Notes: generated by a model from the letters alone, not told the origin. Shown: positions 45,700 through 55,398, counted from the stretch's first letter. The stretch is DNA of 64,000 nucleotides from G965212025 sp965237985 (GCA_965237985.1 OZ250161.1:186001-250000), one strand, 5' to 3'. Numbers and translations: made by a program.

Positions 45700-45739
45700 G
45701 AGTGCGACCCACTGTTTAGCTGGGTCCACTCCTTATTTT
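45700..45739 (+). terminator. Hairpin after alkB
   Basis: GAGTG-C-GACCCA, 9-base loop, TGGGTC-CACTC with a single bulged C, followed by CTTATTTT. Probably a terminator or attenuator between alkB and the next gene. Confidence 0.65.
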
Positions 45740-45774
45740 ACAGTTCAACCGCCTTATAAAAGGAGATTACGTTT

Positions 45775-46431
45775 ATGTCGATCGGCGATCGTTTGCGAAC
45801 GAGAATAAAAATTTGGGGACAACCGTCCTGTGTTAATACCGCCAAGTGCCTTATGGTTGGTGCGGATAAGGGGATTGATCTTGAAGCTTTGTCTTTTGAC
45901 CCCGATTCAAGTGAAGTCAAGTCTATTTCGCCTTTTGGTGTCGGCCCCGTCATTAAGGATGTCGATCACGCGGTAGTCGGAGTTTACGGGATTCTTTCGT
46001 ACCTTGACGACAAAGGCTTTGGTTCCTCGCTGACGATCCGAAATGGGGTGGTGCGCGCAAAGCAGTGGGAGTTGTCACACCTGGCTACTGATATTTTACA
46101 GAACAATCTGGATGATCAGGAAGTCGTCTCAAATTTTCTTGGTTTTCTTGACGAGCATTTACAAAGCAGAGGATCCAATATGCGGGGTGACTTTGTTTGC
46201 GGGCAGTTTTCTCTGGCTGACATCCACTTGGCAGCAGGCATCAACAAACTGCTCATCAATGGTCGGGGGGATGCAGTGAACGGTCACAGCGGTGTTTCAG
46301 CATGGCTGGACTCGGTGAAAGCACACACCGCGACCAGCAAGGACAAAATCATCCCTTACGACAGTTTGCCGACGAGCTTTGATATTCAGAGCGGGCGGTT
46401 GCGTGATGTCGTGGTCAATGTCGGTTCCTGA
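45775..46431 (+). CDS. Glutathione S-transferase-like protein
   Basis: 218 residues; AAAGGAGAT eight bases before the ATG. Thioredoxin-like N-terminus with a possible active-site Cys (IKIWGQPSCVNTAKCLMVGA), GPVIKD in place of the usual cis-Pro segment, GVYGILSYLDDKG, and a helical C-terminal domain with FVCGQFSLADIHLAAGINKLL. Similar GST-like genes occur in aromatic and hydrocarbon catabolic clusters. It may conjugate or reduce reactive products of the neighbouring monooxygenase. Confidence 0.75.
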   Translation: MSIGDRLRTRIKIWGQPSCVNTAKCLMVGADKGIDLEALSFDPDSSEVKSISPFGVGPVIKDVDHAVVGVYGILSYLDDKGFGSSLTIRNGVVRAKQWELSHLATDILQNNLDDQEVVSNFLGFLDEHLQSRGSNMRGDFVCGQFSLADIHLAAGINKLLINGRGDAVNGHSGVSAWLDSVKAHTATSKDKIIPYDSLPTSFDIQSGRLRDVVVNVGS

Positions 46432-46455
46432 CCTGCTTTTTGGGAGGTTGAGCAC

Positions 46456-46689
46456 ATGAAGTTTTCCATTCTCAAAGCGACACTGGCGATGGTCGTCTGG
46501 TCGGTGGCCGTGGGCTTCGGGCTGGTGCAGGCGGGCGCAGGTGAACACTTCTATAGAGGCGAGTGGACACTGGATGTTGTGCTTTGGTCCCTGGGGACCG
46601 CACTGGCATTACTCATCGCACTGATGGTTAATGTCTGGTTATTTTTGAAGGTGGGCGGGGAAGACCCGTGGCGCTGGTTTAAAAAGTAG
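46456..46689 (+). CDS. Small two-helix membrane protein
   Basis: 77 residues. Helix 1 LKATLAMVVWSVAVGFGLVQ, helix 2 LGTALALLIALMVNVWLFLK, with a short loop between. Starts 25 bases after the GST-like gene with GGGAGG upstream, so same operon. No family recognised. Confidence 0.7.
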   Translation: MKFSILKATLAMVVWSVAVGFGLVQAGAGEHFYRGEWTLDVVLWSLGTALALLIALMVNVWLFLKVGGEDPWRWFKK

Positions 46690-46709
46690 TCGGCGTACTG
46701 ACTGCTTGA

Positions 46710-48095
46710 ATGATGAGGTTGAAAAACATGTTCCACAGAAACCATGGCTTGTTCAAAAGCGTCAGGGCTGTTGTCCTGGGTTTTGGAAGTGCGGCGGTAC
46801 TTTCGTTTGTATCAAGTTCGGCAATCGCAGGACCTTACGGTTTTGATTTGCACAATGTCCTCTCGCCCCGTGCGGGGGGGATGGCAGGGACAGCGATCGC
46901 CGGCAGCAGCAACGGTCCTGTTGAAGCTGTGTATGGAAATCCCGCCAACCTGACGGACTTTCAAGGGGGAACTGACTTTACATTTGGTGCGACCTTCTAT
47001 TACCCACGTGCTACTGCGACGGTACAACAACCGTTGCTGGTACGAGAAGGGATTCCAGATGGCATCATTCCTCGAAGCGGGCCCACTACTTCGGGTGCCG
47101 AGTTTTATACAATACCGCAAATAGCCGTGACGCAGGATCTTGCCGGTGTCGGCATTCCCATTGTGCTGGGGTTGGGAGTATCTGCTGTTTCCGGAATTGG
47201 CGTGGATTGGCGCCGCAACCCGAAAACATTGGGTGCCGCAGCGGAGTTCATCGTGTTGGGCATCAACGCAGGTGCCGGTTATCAGGTGACGGATCGACTG
47301 GATTTGGGACTTGCCGTGACCATTTCCTATGGCATGCTTGAAGCTGGTTTGGCCGGGACTTCTGGGCAGGGGCATGACTATGGTGTACGTCTGACGCTTG
47401 GTGGTGAGTATGACCTGACCGACAGCACGGAACTTGGCTTTTATTACCAGACAGAGCTTGAGCATAACTGGAACGACATGATGCTGGTTTCTCATTCTGA
47501 AGATATACGCGGAGCTGATTATTTAACGCTGAAGGTGCAGCAACCTGCCAATGTCGGCATCGGTATTTCACACCAGCTTAATGAAAATTGGCGGGTTGCC
47601 GCAGACTATATTTACAAAGCCTGGGATAACGCAGAGTTCTGGAAACGTTTTTACAAGGATCAGAACGTGTTTAGTTTAGGTGTGGAATACACAGACGGCC
47701 CTTGGACATTACGCGGTGGCTATGGTTATGCCGAAGACCCGACTCGGAATATCAATGGTGTTGATCTGGGGGCGCTTCAGGGTTATGAATATGTTTGCAC
47801 AGGTTCTACAAATGGTGGCGGTGGTTTTGGCACCTGCCTTCCGCTTGTTGGAACCGGGGAAGCGAACCAGGTCTGGACCTGGTTGCAGGCTATGGAAACC
47901 CCTGTAATATATCGCCATCGCCTGACAGCTGGGTTTACTTACGAAGGCTTCCTTGCTCCATTTCTGGCACTGGATGCGCACGTTGCCCATCAGCTTCATG
48001 AATCCAGGCAGTACAGTGGCGGTGGCGTAACGAACCACACCAAGCTGGATGTAAAGTCCTACCATGCCGGGTTTGCTTTGACTTGGTCGTTTTAA
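46710..48095 (+). CDS. FadL/TodX-type outer membrane transporter
   Basis: 461 residues: signal peptide (AVVLGFGSAAVLSFVSSSAIA), then YGFDLHNVLSPRAGGMAGTAIAG and a GNPANLT hatch motif typical of FadL-family proteins, alternating beta strands, and a final aromatic residue (FALTWSF). Brings hydrophobic compounds such as fatty acids, alkanes or aromatics across the outer membrane. Together with AlkB it makes hydrocarbon uptake and oxidation the most likely role of the module. Confidence 0.88.
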   Translation: MMRLKNMFHRNHGLFKSVRAVVLGFGSAAVLSFVSSSAIAGPYGFDLHNVLSPRAGGMAGTAIAGSSNGPVEAVYGNPANLTDFQGGTDFTFGATFYYPRATATVQQPLLVREGIPDGIIPRSGPTTSGAEFYTIPQIAVTQDLAGVGIPIVLGLGVSAVSGIGVDWRRNPKTLGAAAEFIVLGINAGAGYQVTDRLDLGLAVTISYGMLEAGLAGTSGQGHDYGVRLTLGGEYDLTDSTELGFYYQTELEHNWNDMMLVSHSEDIRGADYLTLKVQQPANVGIGISHQLNENWRVAADYIYKAWDNAEFWKRFYKDQNVFSLGVEYTDGPWTLRGGYGYAEDPTRNINGVDLGALQGYEYVCTGSTNGGGGFGTCLPLVGTGEANQVWTWLQAMETPVIYRHRLTAGFTYEGFLAPFLALDAHVAHQLHESRQYSGGGVTNHTKLDVKSYHAGFALTWSF

Positions 48096-48110
48096 CAGGA
48101 GGATTTCAAA

Positions 48111-48383
48111 ATGCCAAAATACATAATCGAGCGCGAAATACCGGGAGCTGGTGAACTTGGCAAAGATGATTTGCAAGGGATTTCGCGAAAATCCTGTGAT
48201 GTTCTCAGAAGGATGGGCCCTGAGATACAGTGGGTGCAAAGTTTTGTTACTGATGACAAAGTTTATTGCACTTACATTGCCCCCAACGAAGCGGCAATCA
48301 GGAAGCATGCCGAACAGGGCGGGTTTCCAGCCAATAAAATTGCTGAAATCAGAAGGGTAATTGATCCTACTACCGCCGAATAG
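48111..48383 (+). CDS. DUF4242 (nickel-binding-like) protein
   Basis: 90 residues: PKYIIEREIPGAGELGKDDL, SVxxL-like region, VQSFVTDDKVYCTYIAPNEA, IRKHAEQGGFPANKI and VIDPTTAE. This is the DUF4242 ferredoxin-like fold, one member of which binds nickel. Starts 15 bases after fadL with AGGAGG, so cotranscribed. Confidence 0.88.
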   Translation: MPKYIIEREIPGAGELGKDDLQGISRKSCDVLRRMGPEIQWVQSFVTDDKVYCTYIAPNEAAIRKHAEQGGFPANKIAEIRRVIDPTTAE

Positions 48384-48403
48384 TCGCGGCCTGCAAGATG
48401 TGA

Positions 48404-48440
48404 GAAACGGGCTTCTCCTTCGTGGGGGAGCCCGTTTTTT
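48404..48440 (+). terminator. Rho-independent terminator of the alkB-fadL module
   Basis: ACGGGCTTCTCC, loop, GGGGGAGCCCGT followed by TTTTTG, 20 bases after the DUF4242 stop codon. Confidence 0.88.
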
Positions 48441-49000
48441 GTGTCAAGAGATTTGTTTTGACATTGCTATGGGGGCAGGGAGAAAATGTGCGTTGAAGGC
48501 GGACAGAAAAACCGGAGAAAGTCTGTTTCGGAAACCAGGTTTTCCCTTGCATTGACAGACTGGTCGGCAAGTCGTGAAAGCAAGCTGGAAGTGATCCCGC
48601 CATAGTCTCTTTCAGTCAGGCCGACTTGAGGATGTCGCCGCCTCATCGTCTGTTGTTCCTGTATTACCCAGGCTATTGATGATCGACGCAATAAAGTTGA
48701 TTACGGGCATTTGTTCTGGCAGCTGTCGCATGAACCCGTCAAAACGTTCGAAGACAAGGATGCCGGGGGCCAGATTGTAGAAAGCAAAAGTGCTCGTTTG
48801 CATCCGAATGGTGTTTGCGGCATTTATAATCTTCGGATCCGGATGCACCATGGACACACCAATGATGACTGTAAATTTTGATGCCTGTGCCGAGGATCAT
48901 TTTAAAGGTCAAGGATTATTTCCCACTTTTGAGTTACGGAAAAACGATTGAAGTGTTGGTCAGGAAACCGGGTTTCAAGCTTGGCGGCAGACGATGCCGG
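48441..49000. other. Gene-poor stretch before the cysQ array
   Basis: A minus-strand frame (48612-48857) encodes VHPDPKIINAANTIRMQTST and a rather hydrophobic continuation, ending with acidic and Ser residues; no family recognised and start uncertain. Otherwise nothing seen. Confidence 0.35.
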
Positions 49001-49480
49001 CAGTGCATTCCTGCCTGCCTGATTTGGTGGACCTGTTGCCTGAAGTCAGAGACGCAGCTGAGCGGACAGCAGGTGTCATCTGCCGGGGGCTGGCGCTGAA
49101 GCCTGGGGACACGTGACTGGTGCAGTGCATTCCAGCTTGCCTGATTTGGTGGATGTTGCCTGAAGTCAAAGACGCAGCTGAGCGGACAGCAGGTGTCATC
49201 TGCCGGGGGCTGGCGCTGAAGCCTGGGGACACGTGACTGGTGCAGTGCATTCCAGCTTGCCTGATTTGGCCTGTTGCCTGAAGTCAAAGACGCAGCTGAG
49301 CGGACAGTAGGTGTCATCTGCCGGGGGCTGGCGCTGAAGCCTGGGGACACGTGACTGGTGCAGTGCATTCCAGCTTGCCTGACTTGGCGGGCTTATTGCT
49401 TGAGGTCAGGGACGTAGCTGAACAGGCTGCAGATGCCATAATGGCGGTGCGAAAAAAAGGCTTCAAGGTATACAGAAAAG
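49001..49480 (+). repeat. Four tandem copies of the cysQ 5' end
   Basis: CAGTGCATTCC marks units at 49001, 49123, 49243 and 49361; spacings 122, 120 and 118. A unit contains GTGACTGGTGCAGTGCATTCC (cysQ codons 1-7), TTGCCTGA, GAAGTCA-GAC-CAGCTGA and a spacer CATCTGCCGGGGGCTGGCGC. In the first three the frame stops after about 16 codons (SLPDL then TGA); the fourth continues as cysQ. Confidence 0.95.
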
Positions 49481-50190
49481 CCGACCATTCGCCGGTAACC
49501 GATGCCGATTTTATTTCTCACCAACACATCATCACACAACTCTTGAAATTGTTGCCTTCGGTTCCGATAGTTTCCGAAGAAGGACAACATATTGATTACG
49601 AAGAAAGGAAAGACAGCCGTTTCTGCTGGCTGGTGGACCCGCTGGATGGTACGAGGGAATTCGTCGACAACCGCGCTGACTTCACTGTCAATATTGCCTT
49701 GATTGAAAATCACTGTCCGTGTCTTGGGGTCGTTTATGCGCCAATGCTCGACTTGCATTACAGTGCAGTGGTCGGACGAGGGGCGACTGTGCAAAATAGA
49801 TGGGGTGAACGCAAGCCGCTGAGGGTTTGTAAAGTTTTGCCGGACCTTCCACGCGTTCTCGTTGGGCGCGGAGGCCCCGGGAGAAGAATGCGAAAATTTT
49901 TAAGCGGCTTGGGCCATCACACATTGATTTACAGAGGCAGCCTGATCAAATGTTGCCTGGTTGCGGAAGGGTCGGCAGACCTGTACATCAGTTTTGGTCA
50001 TACGTCCGAGTGGGACACCGCTGCGGCCCAATGTATTCTGGAAGAAGCGGGTGGGTATTTGTTGGACTTTGATGGTACTCCTTTGAGGTATAACCAGCGT
50101 GACACGCTGGAGAACCCACCTTTCATCGCTTCAGCGACTGGTGAGTTGCGTTGGCGGTTACTGGCAGCCGGGCAGACCGCCTCGGGATAG
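49351..50190 (+). CDS. cysQ: 3'(2'),5'-bisphosphate nucleotidase
   Basis: Hydrolyses PAP, the by-product of sulfate assimilation. 279 residues; GTG start proposed at 49351. Metal and substrate motifs: SPVTDADFISHQ, VSEEGQ, WLVDPLDGTREF (DPxDGT), TVNIALIENHCPCLGVVYAP, and SEWDTAAAQCILEEAGG. The start lies in the last unit of a four-copy array, so several upstream GTG codons have the same context. Confidence 0.92.
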   Translation: MTGAVHSSLPDLAGLLLEVRDVAEQAADAIMAVRKKGFKVYRKADHSPVTDADFISHQHIITQLLKLLPSVPIVSEEGQHIDYEERKDSRFCWLVDPLDGTREFVDNRADFTVNIALIENHCPCLGVVYAPMLDLHYSAVVGRGATVQNRWGERKPLRVCKVLPDLPRVLVGRGGPGRRMRKFLSGLGHHTLIYRGSLIKCCLVAEGSADLYISFGHTSEWDTAAAQCILEEAGGYLLDFDGTPLRYNQRDTLENPPFIASATGELRWRLLAAGQTASG

Positions 50191-50242
50191 TTCTGCTGTC
50201 TTTCAATAGCGCGACGCCTTTTTTGAGCCACAAAAAAGTACG

Positions 50243-52315
50243 GTGGGAAGATTTGTCGCTACTTGCTTCCCGTGTTTTTTGGAAAATTTTAGAAAAATTA
50301 AAACAGAGGCTTCTCCCGAAACTCGCCGTTCTTGGTCATGTCCTGCAAGATGTCTGCTTTTGCTTTCCTGTTTTGTTTTCATGTGTTGTGAAGCGCAGGC
50401 AGGAGTGCCGCGGCATTGTGCGGTTTCCGGTTCGGAAAGACTGCATTTCGTGACTGCGCAGCATTTGAAAATTGACCGTCTAAAAGGGAAAAGCAGCCTC
50501 TCTGGGGCAGTACGCTATCGCCGGGAAAGAGAAGCTTTGATGAGCGAATATTTACAGATTGATGAAAACGAAAGCAGGCTGCTGGCAAGCGGAAAAGTAC
50601 GCTACACTTCTTGTTTTGGCAAATCGCCTGCCTGGTTTCTCAGTGCCGATAAAATTCTCCTTGACCACAGGAAGGAGGTGGTGAAGGCCTACAAAGTCAC
50701 TTTGCATGTCGCTGGTGTCCCGTTTTTATCGCTTCCCTATTTTCAGGTTTCACTGAACAAGGAACGCAGCAGCGGGTTTCTGACACCCAGGCTTGGTTAC
50801 AGCAGCCGGCGTGGTGCAGAAGTTGCTTTTCCTTACTACTTCAATTTCGCTCCCAACATGGATTTCCTTTTTCGACCAGCTTATATGAGCAAGCGAGGCT
50901 TGCAGGTCGGTGGTAAGTTTCGTTATCTGTTGCCTTATGGTGAAGGTGATATGCAGTCCGAGTGGCTTGATGACCAAGATTACGATGCCGACCGCTATTC
51001 ATACCGTTGGCGGCACCTTTCGAAAGTCAGCGACAAGCTGGAGTTTTCTGCCAGATTGCAACGTGTATCGGACCTCGATTATTCGCAGGATTTTTCAGTG
51101 AGTTCAAACTTGTTGCACGAAGGATATTTGCCGAGTTGGGCCGGCTTGGATTACGTCTGGAAGGGCTGGCGTCTGAAACTGTTTTCAGAAAGCCTGCAAC
51201 GGATTCGCAGTGTCTATCCTTCAGCCGAGAGCATCTATCAAAGGCGTCCTGACATCCAGCTTGCAGGAAACCATTTTTTCCAGCCTTTTGGTTTGCAGAC
51301 ACGTATGTTGCTGCGCTGGACTCATTTTTCGCACGACCTGTCTCTCTCGGGAAAACGCCTGTATGGCAAGTTTGAGATGCAAAAATTCTTCCGGAGTTCC
51401 TGGGCTTACCTGGCTCCCGGCTTCGGCATGCACCACACCCACTATTCGCCCACAGTCGCTGATGACCCTTCTCTTACGGTTCCGTTTTTCAGTTTCCGAG
51501 GGGGGCTGCTATTTGAAAATCCTCATAGTGGCCGACGCTTCACAAGCGTTTTGGAGCCGGAATTCATGTATTTGTACGTGCCGCGCAAAGCACAGGAACA
51601 GATGCCACTTTTTGACACGGGCTTCAAAGAGTTCTCTTATGATCGCCTGTTTGCAGACAATCGTTTCAGTGGCGTTGACCGGGTGGGCGATGCCAATCAA
51701 CTCAGCCTGGGGCTGGTTGCTAAAATGCTCCATAAGAACAGCGGAATAGAGATTGCCCGCGCGCGCATAGGACAAATACATTATTTCGACGATCGAAAAG
51801 TCGGGCTTCAGTCTGCTGTTGATAACCGGGAGAAGCAGTCAGACGTGATTGCCGATTTGCAGGTTCGTTTCACTGATCGAGTGTCTTTGCGCAGTGAAGT
51901 GCAGCTTGGAAAACGCACTGCCTTCGCCGGTGGTTCGAAACATTCTTTGCGGTATCGTGCAGAGAATCGGGTACGTTTTGAGGTTTCCTTCCATTCTCTG
52001 CAGGCAGGAGGCAACGGGTTTGTGGACAGTGGACCCGCAGAAAAGTTCAGACAATTGCGGCTTGCTTTCGACACGCCCGTCAGGGAAAACTGGCGAGTGC
52101 ACGGAGCCTGGAGTCAGGACCTGAAAGGCGGGCGCGATCTTGAATCGCTGGTCGGACTCGAGTACGAAAGCTGTTGTTGGAGCATCAGCTTTTTCGCGCA
52201 ACGCTTGCTGGTCAACGCCGGCGCAGAAGCTGCCACTGGGCTACAGGGAAAAGCGGATTATGACAACCGATTTGGCTTGCAATTTTCGCTCCGCGGTCTG
52301 GGGCAGCAGCGGTGA
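50243..52315 (+). CDS. lptD: LPS-assembly protein LptD
   Basis: Outer membrane beta-barrel that, with LptE, inserts LPS in the outer leaflet. 690 residues, shorter than in E. coli. After a signal peptide (CLLLLSCFVFMCCEAQA) come the LptA-like periplasmic repeats (TAQHLKIDRLKGKSSLSGAV, REREALMSEYLQID) and the barrel: VPFLSLPYFQVSLNKERSSG, SGFLTPRLGYSSRRGAEVAF, YYFNFAPNMDFLFRPAY, FSYDRLFADNRFSG VDR. C-terminus LQFSLRGLGQQR. First gene of lptD-surA-pdxA-rsmA-apaG-apaH. Confidence 0.94.
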   Translation: MGRFVATCFPCFLENFRKIKTEASPETRRSWSCPARCLLLLSCFVFMCCEAQAGVPRHCAVSGSERLHFVTAQHLKIDRLKGKSSLSGAVRYRREREALMSEYLQIDENESRLLASGKVRYTSCFGKSPAWFLSADKILLDHRKEVVKAYKVTLHVAGVPFLSLPYFQVSLNKERSSGFLTPRLGYSSRRGAEVAFPYYFNFAPNMDFLFRPAYMSKRGLQVGGKFRYLLPYGEGDMQSEWLDDQDYDADRYSYRWRHLSKVSDKLEFSARLQRVSDLDYSQDFSVSSNLLHEGYLPSWAGLDYVWKGWRLKLFSESLQRIRSVYPSAESIYQRRPDIQLAGNHFFQPFGLQTRMLLRWTHFSHDLSLSGKRLYGKFEMQKFFRSSWAYLAPGFGMHHTHYSPTVADDPSLTVPFFSFRGGLLFENPHSGRRFTSVLEPEFMYLYVPRKAQEQMPLFDTGFKEFSYDRLFADNRFSGVDRVGDANQLSLGLVAKMLHKNSGIEIARARIGQIHYFDDRKVGLQSAVDNREKQSDVIADLQVRFTDRVSLRSEVQLGKRTAFAGGSKHSLRYRAENRVRFEVSFHSLQAGGNGFVDSGPAEKFRQLRLAFDTPVRENWRVHGAWSQDLKGGRDLESLVGLEYESCCWSISFFAQRLLVNAGAEAATGLQGKADYDNRFGLQFSLRGLGQQR

Positions 52316-52361
52316 CAGCGTGCGACGAGCAGCGGAAAAACATTTTTTCAGGACAAATTTA

Positions 52362-53693
52362 ATGACGGGATTTACGCATAAAAACTTTTTTTGTCGCTTG
52401 CAGACGATGGTTGGCAAAGCGTTGCTCAGTATTTTCCTGGTTTATGGAATCACAGCTGTCGCAGCCACCTCGCGCCCGCTTGACCGCATTGTTGCGGTCA
52501 TTGAAAACCACATTGTGACCCAGGTTGAACTGGATGCATACGTTGAACGGGCCCGGCGCATGATGCGTTCTCAGGGACACCAAATTCCGACAGACATGCG
52601 GTTTTTCAGGCAGGAAGTTTTGCAACAGTTAATCATGAGAAAACTGCAGCTTCAGGAAGCCGGCAAGCTGGGCATTGTCATTGACGATATTACGCTTGAT
52701 CGGGCGATGAATTCTTTGGCCGCGCGTGAAGGCGTGACCTTGGAGGACTATTTGCGCAAAGTGGGAGAAGAGTATTCCTGGATCAGGAGGCGGGTCCGGG
52801 ATGACATTGCGATTAACACTTTGCTGCAGCGCGAAGTGGTGGACCGCATTTATATTAAAGAAAGTGAAATTCAAGAATTCCTCATGGACGAAGTGGGTGA
52901 CTTCAGACCGGAGTTTCGTATGGTGCAGGTGCGGTTCGAAGCGGCATCAATTCCTGAACAAACCCGCAAGCGGCTGAAAGTCCTCGTGTTGAAACTGAGG
53001 CGTGAGAACATCGACACCTTGTTCTGGTTGCGGCAGAGAACTTCTGCTCTTTTGCGTGAACTGGAGATTTGTCGTGGTTGCGCAAAGTTTCAGATATTCG
53101 ACTGGTTGCACTTTGAAGATTTGCCGACAGTGGTTCGTGACGGTTTCAGCGCCGTACGTCCGGGCAGCACCGGTCAGTTATTGAAAACCAGTGACGCTTT
53201 TTTGTTTTACCAGTTGCTTGATGTCCAGCGCGCCATTGGTGAGGGTGTGCACAGCAAGTACAGGGTACGGCATATTTTGTTGAAGCTCAGCCCGATGCAA
53301 AGCGAAACAGTGATCAGGAAGAGGCTGACGGCGTGGAAGCAACGCATTCAAAAAGGCGAGCGATTTTCGAATCTGGCGCGGAGATTTTCTGAAGATGCCA
53401 TGAGCGCTTTCAAAGGTGGTGACCTCGGATGGCTTGATCCCGAACAAATAACCCCCGAGTTTACAAAGCATCTTGTCGCTGCAAAACCGAAAACGGTCGT
53501 GGGCCCCTTTGAAACTCCTTTTGGTTGGCATTTGCTGGAAGTCCTGGAAGTACACAAGGAAAAGTCGGATTTTGAAGCGGCGTACCAGAAAGCATCGGAA
53601 ATCATCCGCCGGGAGAAATCCCGTGCCGAAGTCCAGAATTGGCTGTCCCATTTGCGCGAGACGAGAAGCATAAAAGTTATTGGTGCCAAGTAA
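52362..53693 (+). CDS. surA: Periplasmic chaperone and peptidyl-prolyl isomerase SurA
   Basis: About 443 residues; ATG at 52362 or 52407. Signal peptide GKALLSIFLVYGITAVAAT, then the N-terminal chaperone domain (LDRIVAVIENHIVTQVELDA, FFRQEVLQQLIMRKLQLQEA), a degenerate first parvulin domain and an intact second one (YRVRHILLKLSP, GERFSNLARRFSEDAMSAFKG, GGDLGWLDP, FGWHLLEVLEV). Assists folding of outer membrane proteins including LptD. Confidence 0.93.
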   Translation: MTGFTHKNFFCRLQTMVGKALLSIFLVYGITAVAATSRPLDRIVAVIENHIVTQVELDAYVERARRMMRSQGHQIPTDMRFFRQEVLQQLIMRKLQLQEAGKLGIVIDDITLDRAMNSLAAREGVTLEDYLRKVGEEYSWIRRRVRDDIAINTLLQREVVDRIYIKESEIQEFLMDEVGDFRPEFRMVQVRFEAASIPEQTRKRLKVLVLKLRRENIDTLFWLRQRTSALLRELEICRGCAKFQIFDWLHFEDLPTVVRDGFSAVRPGSTGQLLKTSDAFLFYQLLDVQRAIGEGVHSKYRVRHILLKLSPMQSETVIRKRLTAWKQRIQKGERFSNLARRFSEDAMSAFKGGDLGWLDPEQITPEFTKHLVAAKPKTVVGPFETPFGWHLLEVLEVHKEKSDFEAAYQKASEIIRREKSRAEVQNWLSHLRETRSIKVIGAK

Positions 53694-53855
53694 ACATCAG
53701 CGACACGCGTTCGCACTGCTGACGGCAGTGGGTCAGGTTGGCGAGCTTTCTGTGGCGTGGAAAAATCATGTTTTGGGCAGGAAGCCAAGTTTAAGAGCAG
53801 GCTGATCTTCATTCCTTCATCTCACACTGAACAGCACTTGTCTGGCCGTAAAAGA

Positions 53856-54860
53856 ATGGTCTTGGTCACTACCGGGGAACCCGCTGGAATCGGGCCGGAC
53901 ATCGCCCTGTCTTTGCGCAACGATTCTCGTTCCCATGAATACGTTCTTGTCGGGGACCTGGATATGCTTCGCGCCAGGGCACGGATGCTGGCCAGCCCGG
54001 TCAAGCTTTGCGAATACGAAAGGGAAAGCCACGAGCCTGCCCATGACCATGAACCCACGGTGCTTTCTGTTTTGCACATTCCTTTGTGTCATCGGCCGGT
54101 CCGTCTCGGCTTTTCCGACCCCAGGAATGCCCCTTACGTCATCAGACAACTGGCAACCGCAAGCGACAGGTGTTTTGATGAAAACAGTGTCGCGATGGTG
54201 ACGTGCCCGGTACAGAAGTCAGTGATCAACGACAGCGGTTTTGCTTTTTCAGGTCACACGGAATACCTTGCTCGTCGTTTTGGATGCAATGCCACCATGA
54301 TGCTGGCTCTGGAACATGGTCTCAAAGTGGCATTGGCAACCACGCATTTGCCTTTGCGGGAAGTGCCAGAAAAGGTCAGCAACGAGTGTGTCTTCCGGAC
54401 GGTGAGCGCAACCAGTTCTGGTTTGCGTTCTTATTTTAATGTAGACAGCCCGCGAATCCTGGTTTGCGGGCTGAATCCGCATGCCGGCGAGGGAGGGTAT
54501 CTGGGGGACGAAGAACAAAACGTGATTCAACCCGCGGTTGCCCGCGCGCGCGAATGTGGCATTGCGGTGACTGGGCCAGTAGCGGCAGACACGGCTTTTA
54601 CGGAACAGAGCCTGGCAAACACAGATGCCGTGGTCGCGATGTACCACGACCAAGCGTTGCCGGTCATTAAAAGCATTGGCTTCAAGCGCGTGATCAACCT
54701 GACTTTAGGCTTGCCGATTTTGCGTGTTTCTGTTGATCACGGGGTAGCACTGGATCTGGCGGGCAGCGGACGTGCCGACCCGTCCAGCTTGATGCACGCT
54801 GCCGAATTTGCGTCCCGTGCATCCCTCTCGGGCAGCTCTTCGGGATCCGCTGGTCAGTGA
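53856..54860 (+). CDS. pdxA: 4-hydroxythreonine-4-phosphate dehydrogenase
   Basis: Pyridoxal phosphate synthesis. About 334 residues from the ATG at 53856 (VLVTTGEPAGIGPDIAL); the frame is open back to a GTG at 53757. Metal ligands: His in FSGHTEYLA, in GLNPHAGEGG and in MYHDQALPVIKS; NLTLGLPILRVSVDHG near the C-terminus. The tail SRASLSGSSSGSAGQ is unusual, and its coding sequence is the left part of the following repeat unit. Confidence 0.93.
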   Translation: MVLVTTGEPAGIGPDIALSLRNDSRSHEYVLVGDLDMLRARARMLASPVKLCEYERESHEPAHDHEPTVLSVLHIPLCHRPVRLGFSDPRNAPYVIRQLATASDRCFDENSVAMVTCPVQKSVINDSGFAFSGHTEYLARRFGCNATMMLALEHGLKVALATTHLPLREVPEKVSNECVFRTVSATSSGLRSYFNVDSPRILVCGLNPHAGEGGYLGDEEQNVIQPAVARARECGIAVTGPVAADTAFTEQSLANTDAVVAMYHDQALPVIKSIGFKRVINLTLGLPILRVSVDHGVALDLAGSGRADPSSLMHAAEFASRASLSGSSSGSAGQ

Positions 54861-55012
54861 AAGCAAAAAAACAACTGGGTCAGCATTTTCTCAGTGATCC
54901 GGAAGTCATCGAGAATATGGTCAGCGTGATTTCCCTGCGCCGGAATGAGCCGATGCTGGAAATTGGACCTGGCCGGGGAGGACTGACAGACGCTTTGCCG
55001 GTGAGCATGTAG
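54857..55012 (+). pseudogene. Truncated rsmA copy 1
   Basis: KAKKQLGQHFLSDPEVIENM to GGLTDALPVSM then TAG. Overlaps the pdxA stop as the original gene start must have done. Confidence 0.85.
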
Positions 55013-55127
55013 TACTCCATGCCGTGGAAGTGGACAGGGGTCTTGTCGATTTGTCCGGTCGGATGCATGCTCCAGTGTCTGTGCCTCGTGCATCCCTCTC
55101 GGGCAGCTCTTCAGGATCCGCCGGTCA

Positions 55128-55283
55128 GTGAAAGCAAAAAAACAACTGGGTCAGCATTTTCTCAGTGATCCGGAAGTCATCGAGAATATGGTCAGCGTGA
55201 TTTCCCTGCGCCGGAATGAGCCGATGCTGGAAATTGGACCTGGCCGGGGAGGACTGACAGACGCTTTGCCGGTGAGCATGTAG
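55128..55283 (+). pseudogene. Truncated rsmA copy 2
   Basis: Identical in structure to copy 1, including the one-base deletion. Confidence 0.85.
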
Positions 55284-55398
55284 TACTCCATGCCGTGGAA
55301 GTGGACAGGGGTCTTGTCGATTTGTCCGGTCGGATGCATGCTCCAGTGTCTGTGCCTCGTGCATCCCTCTCGGGCAGCTCTTCAGGATCCGCCGGTCA

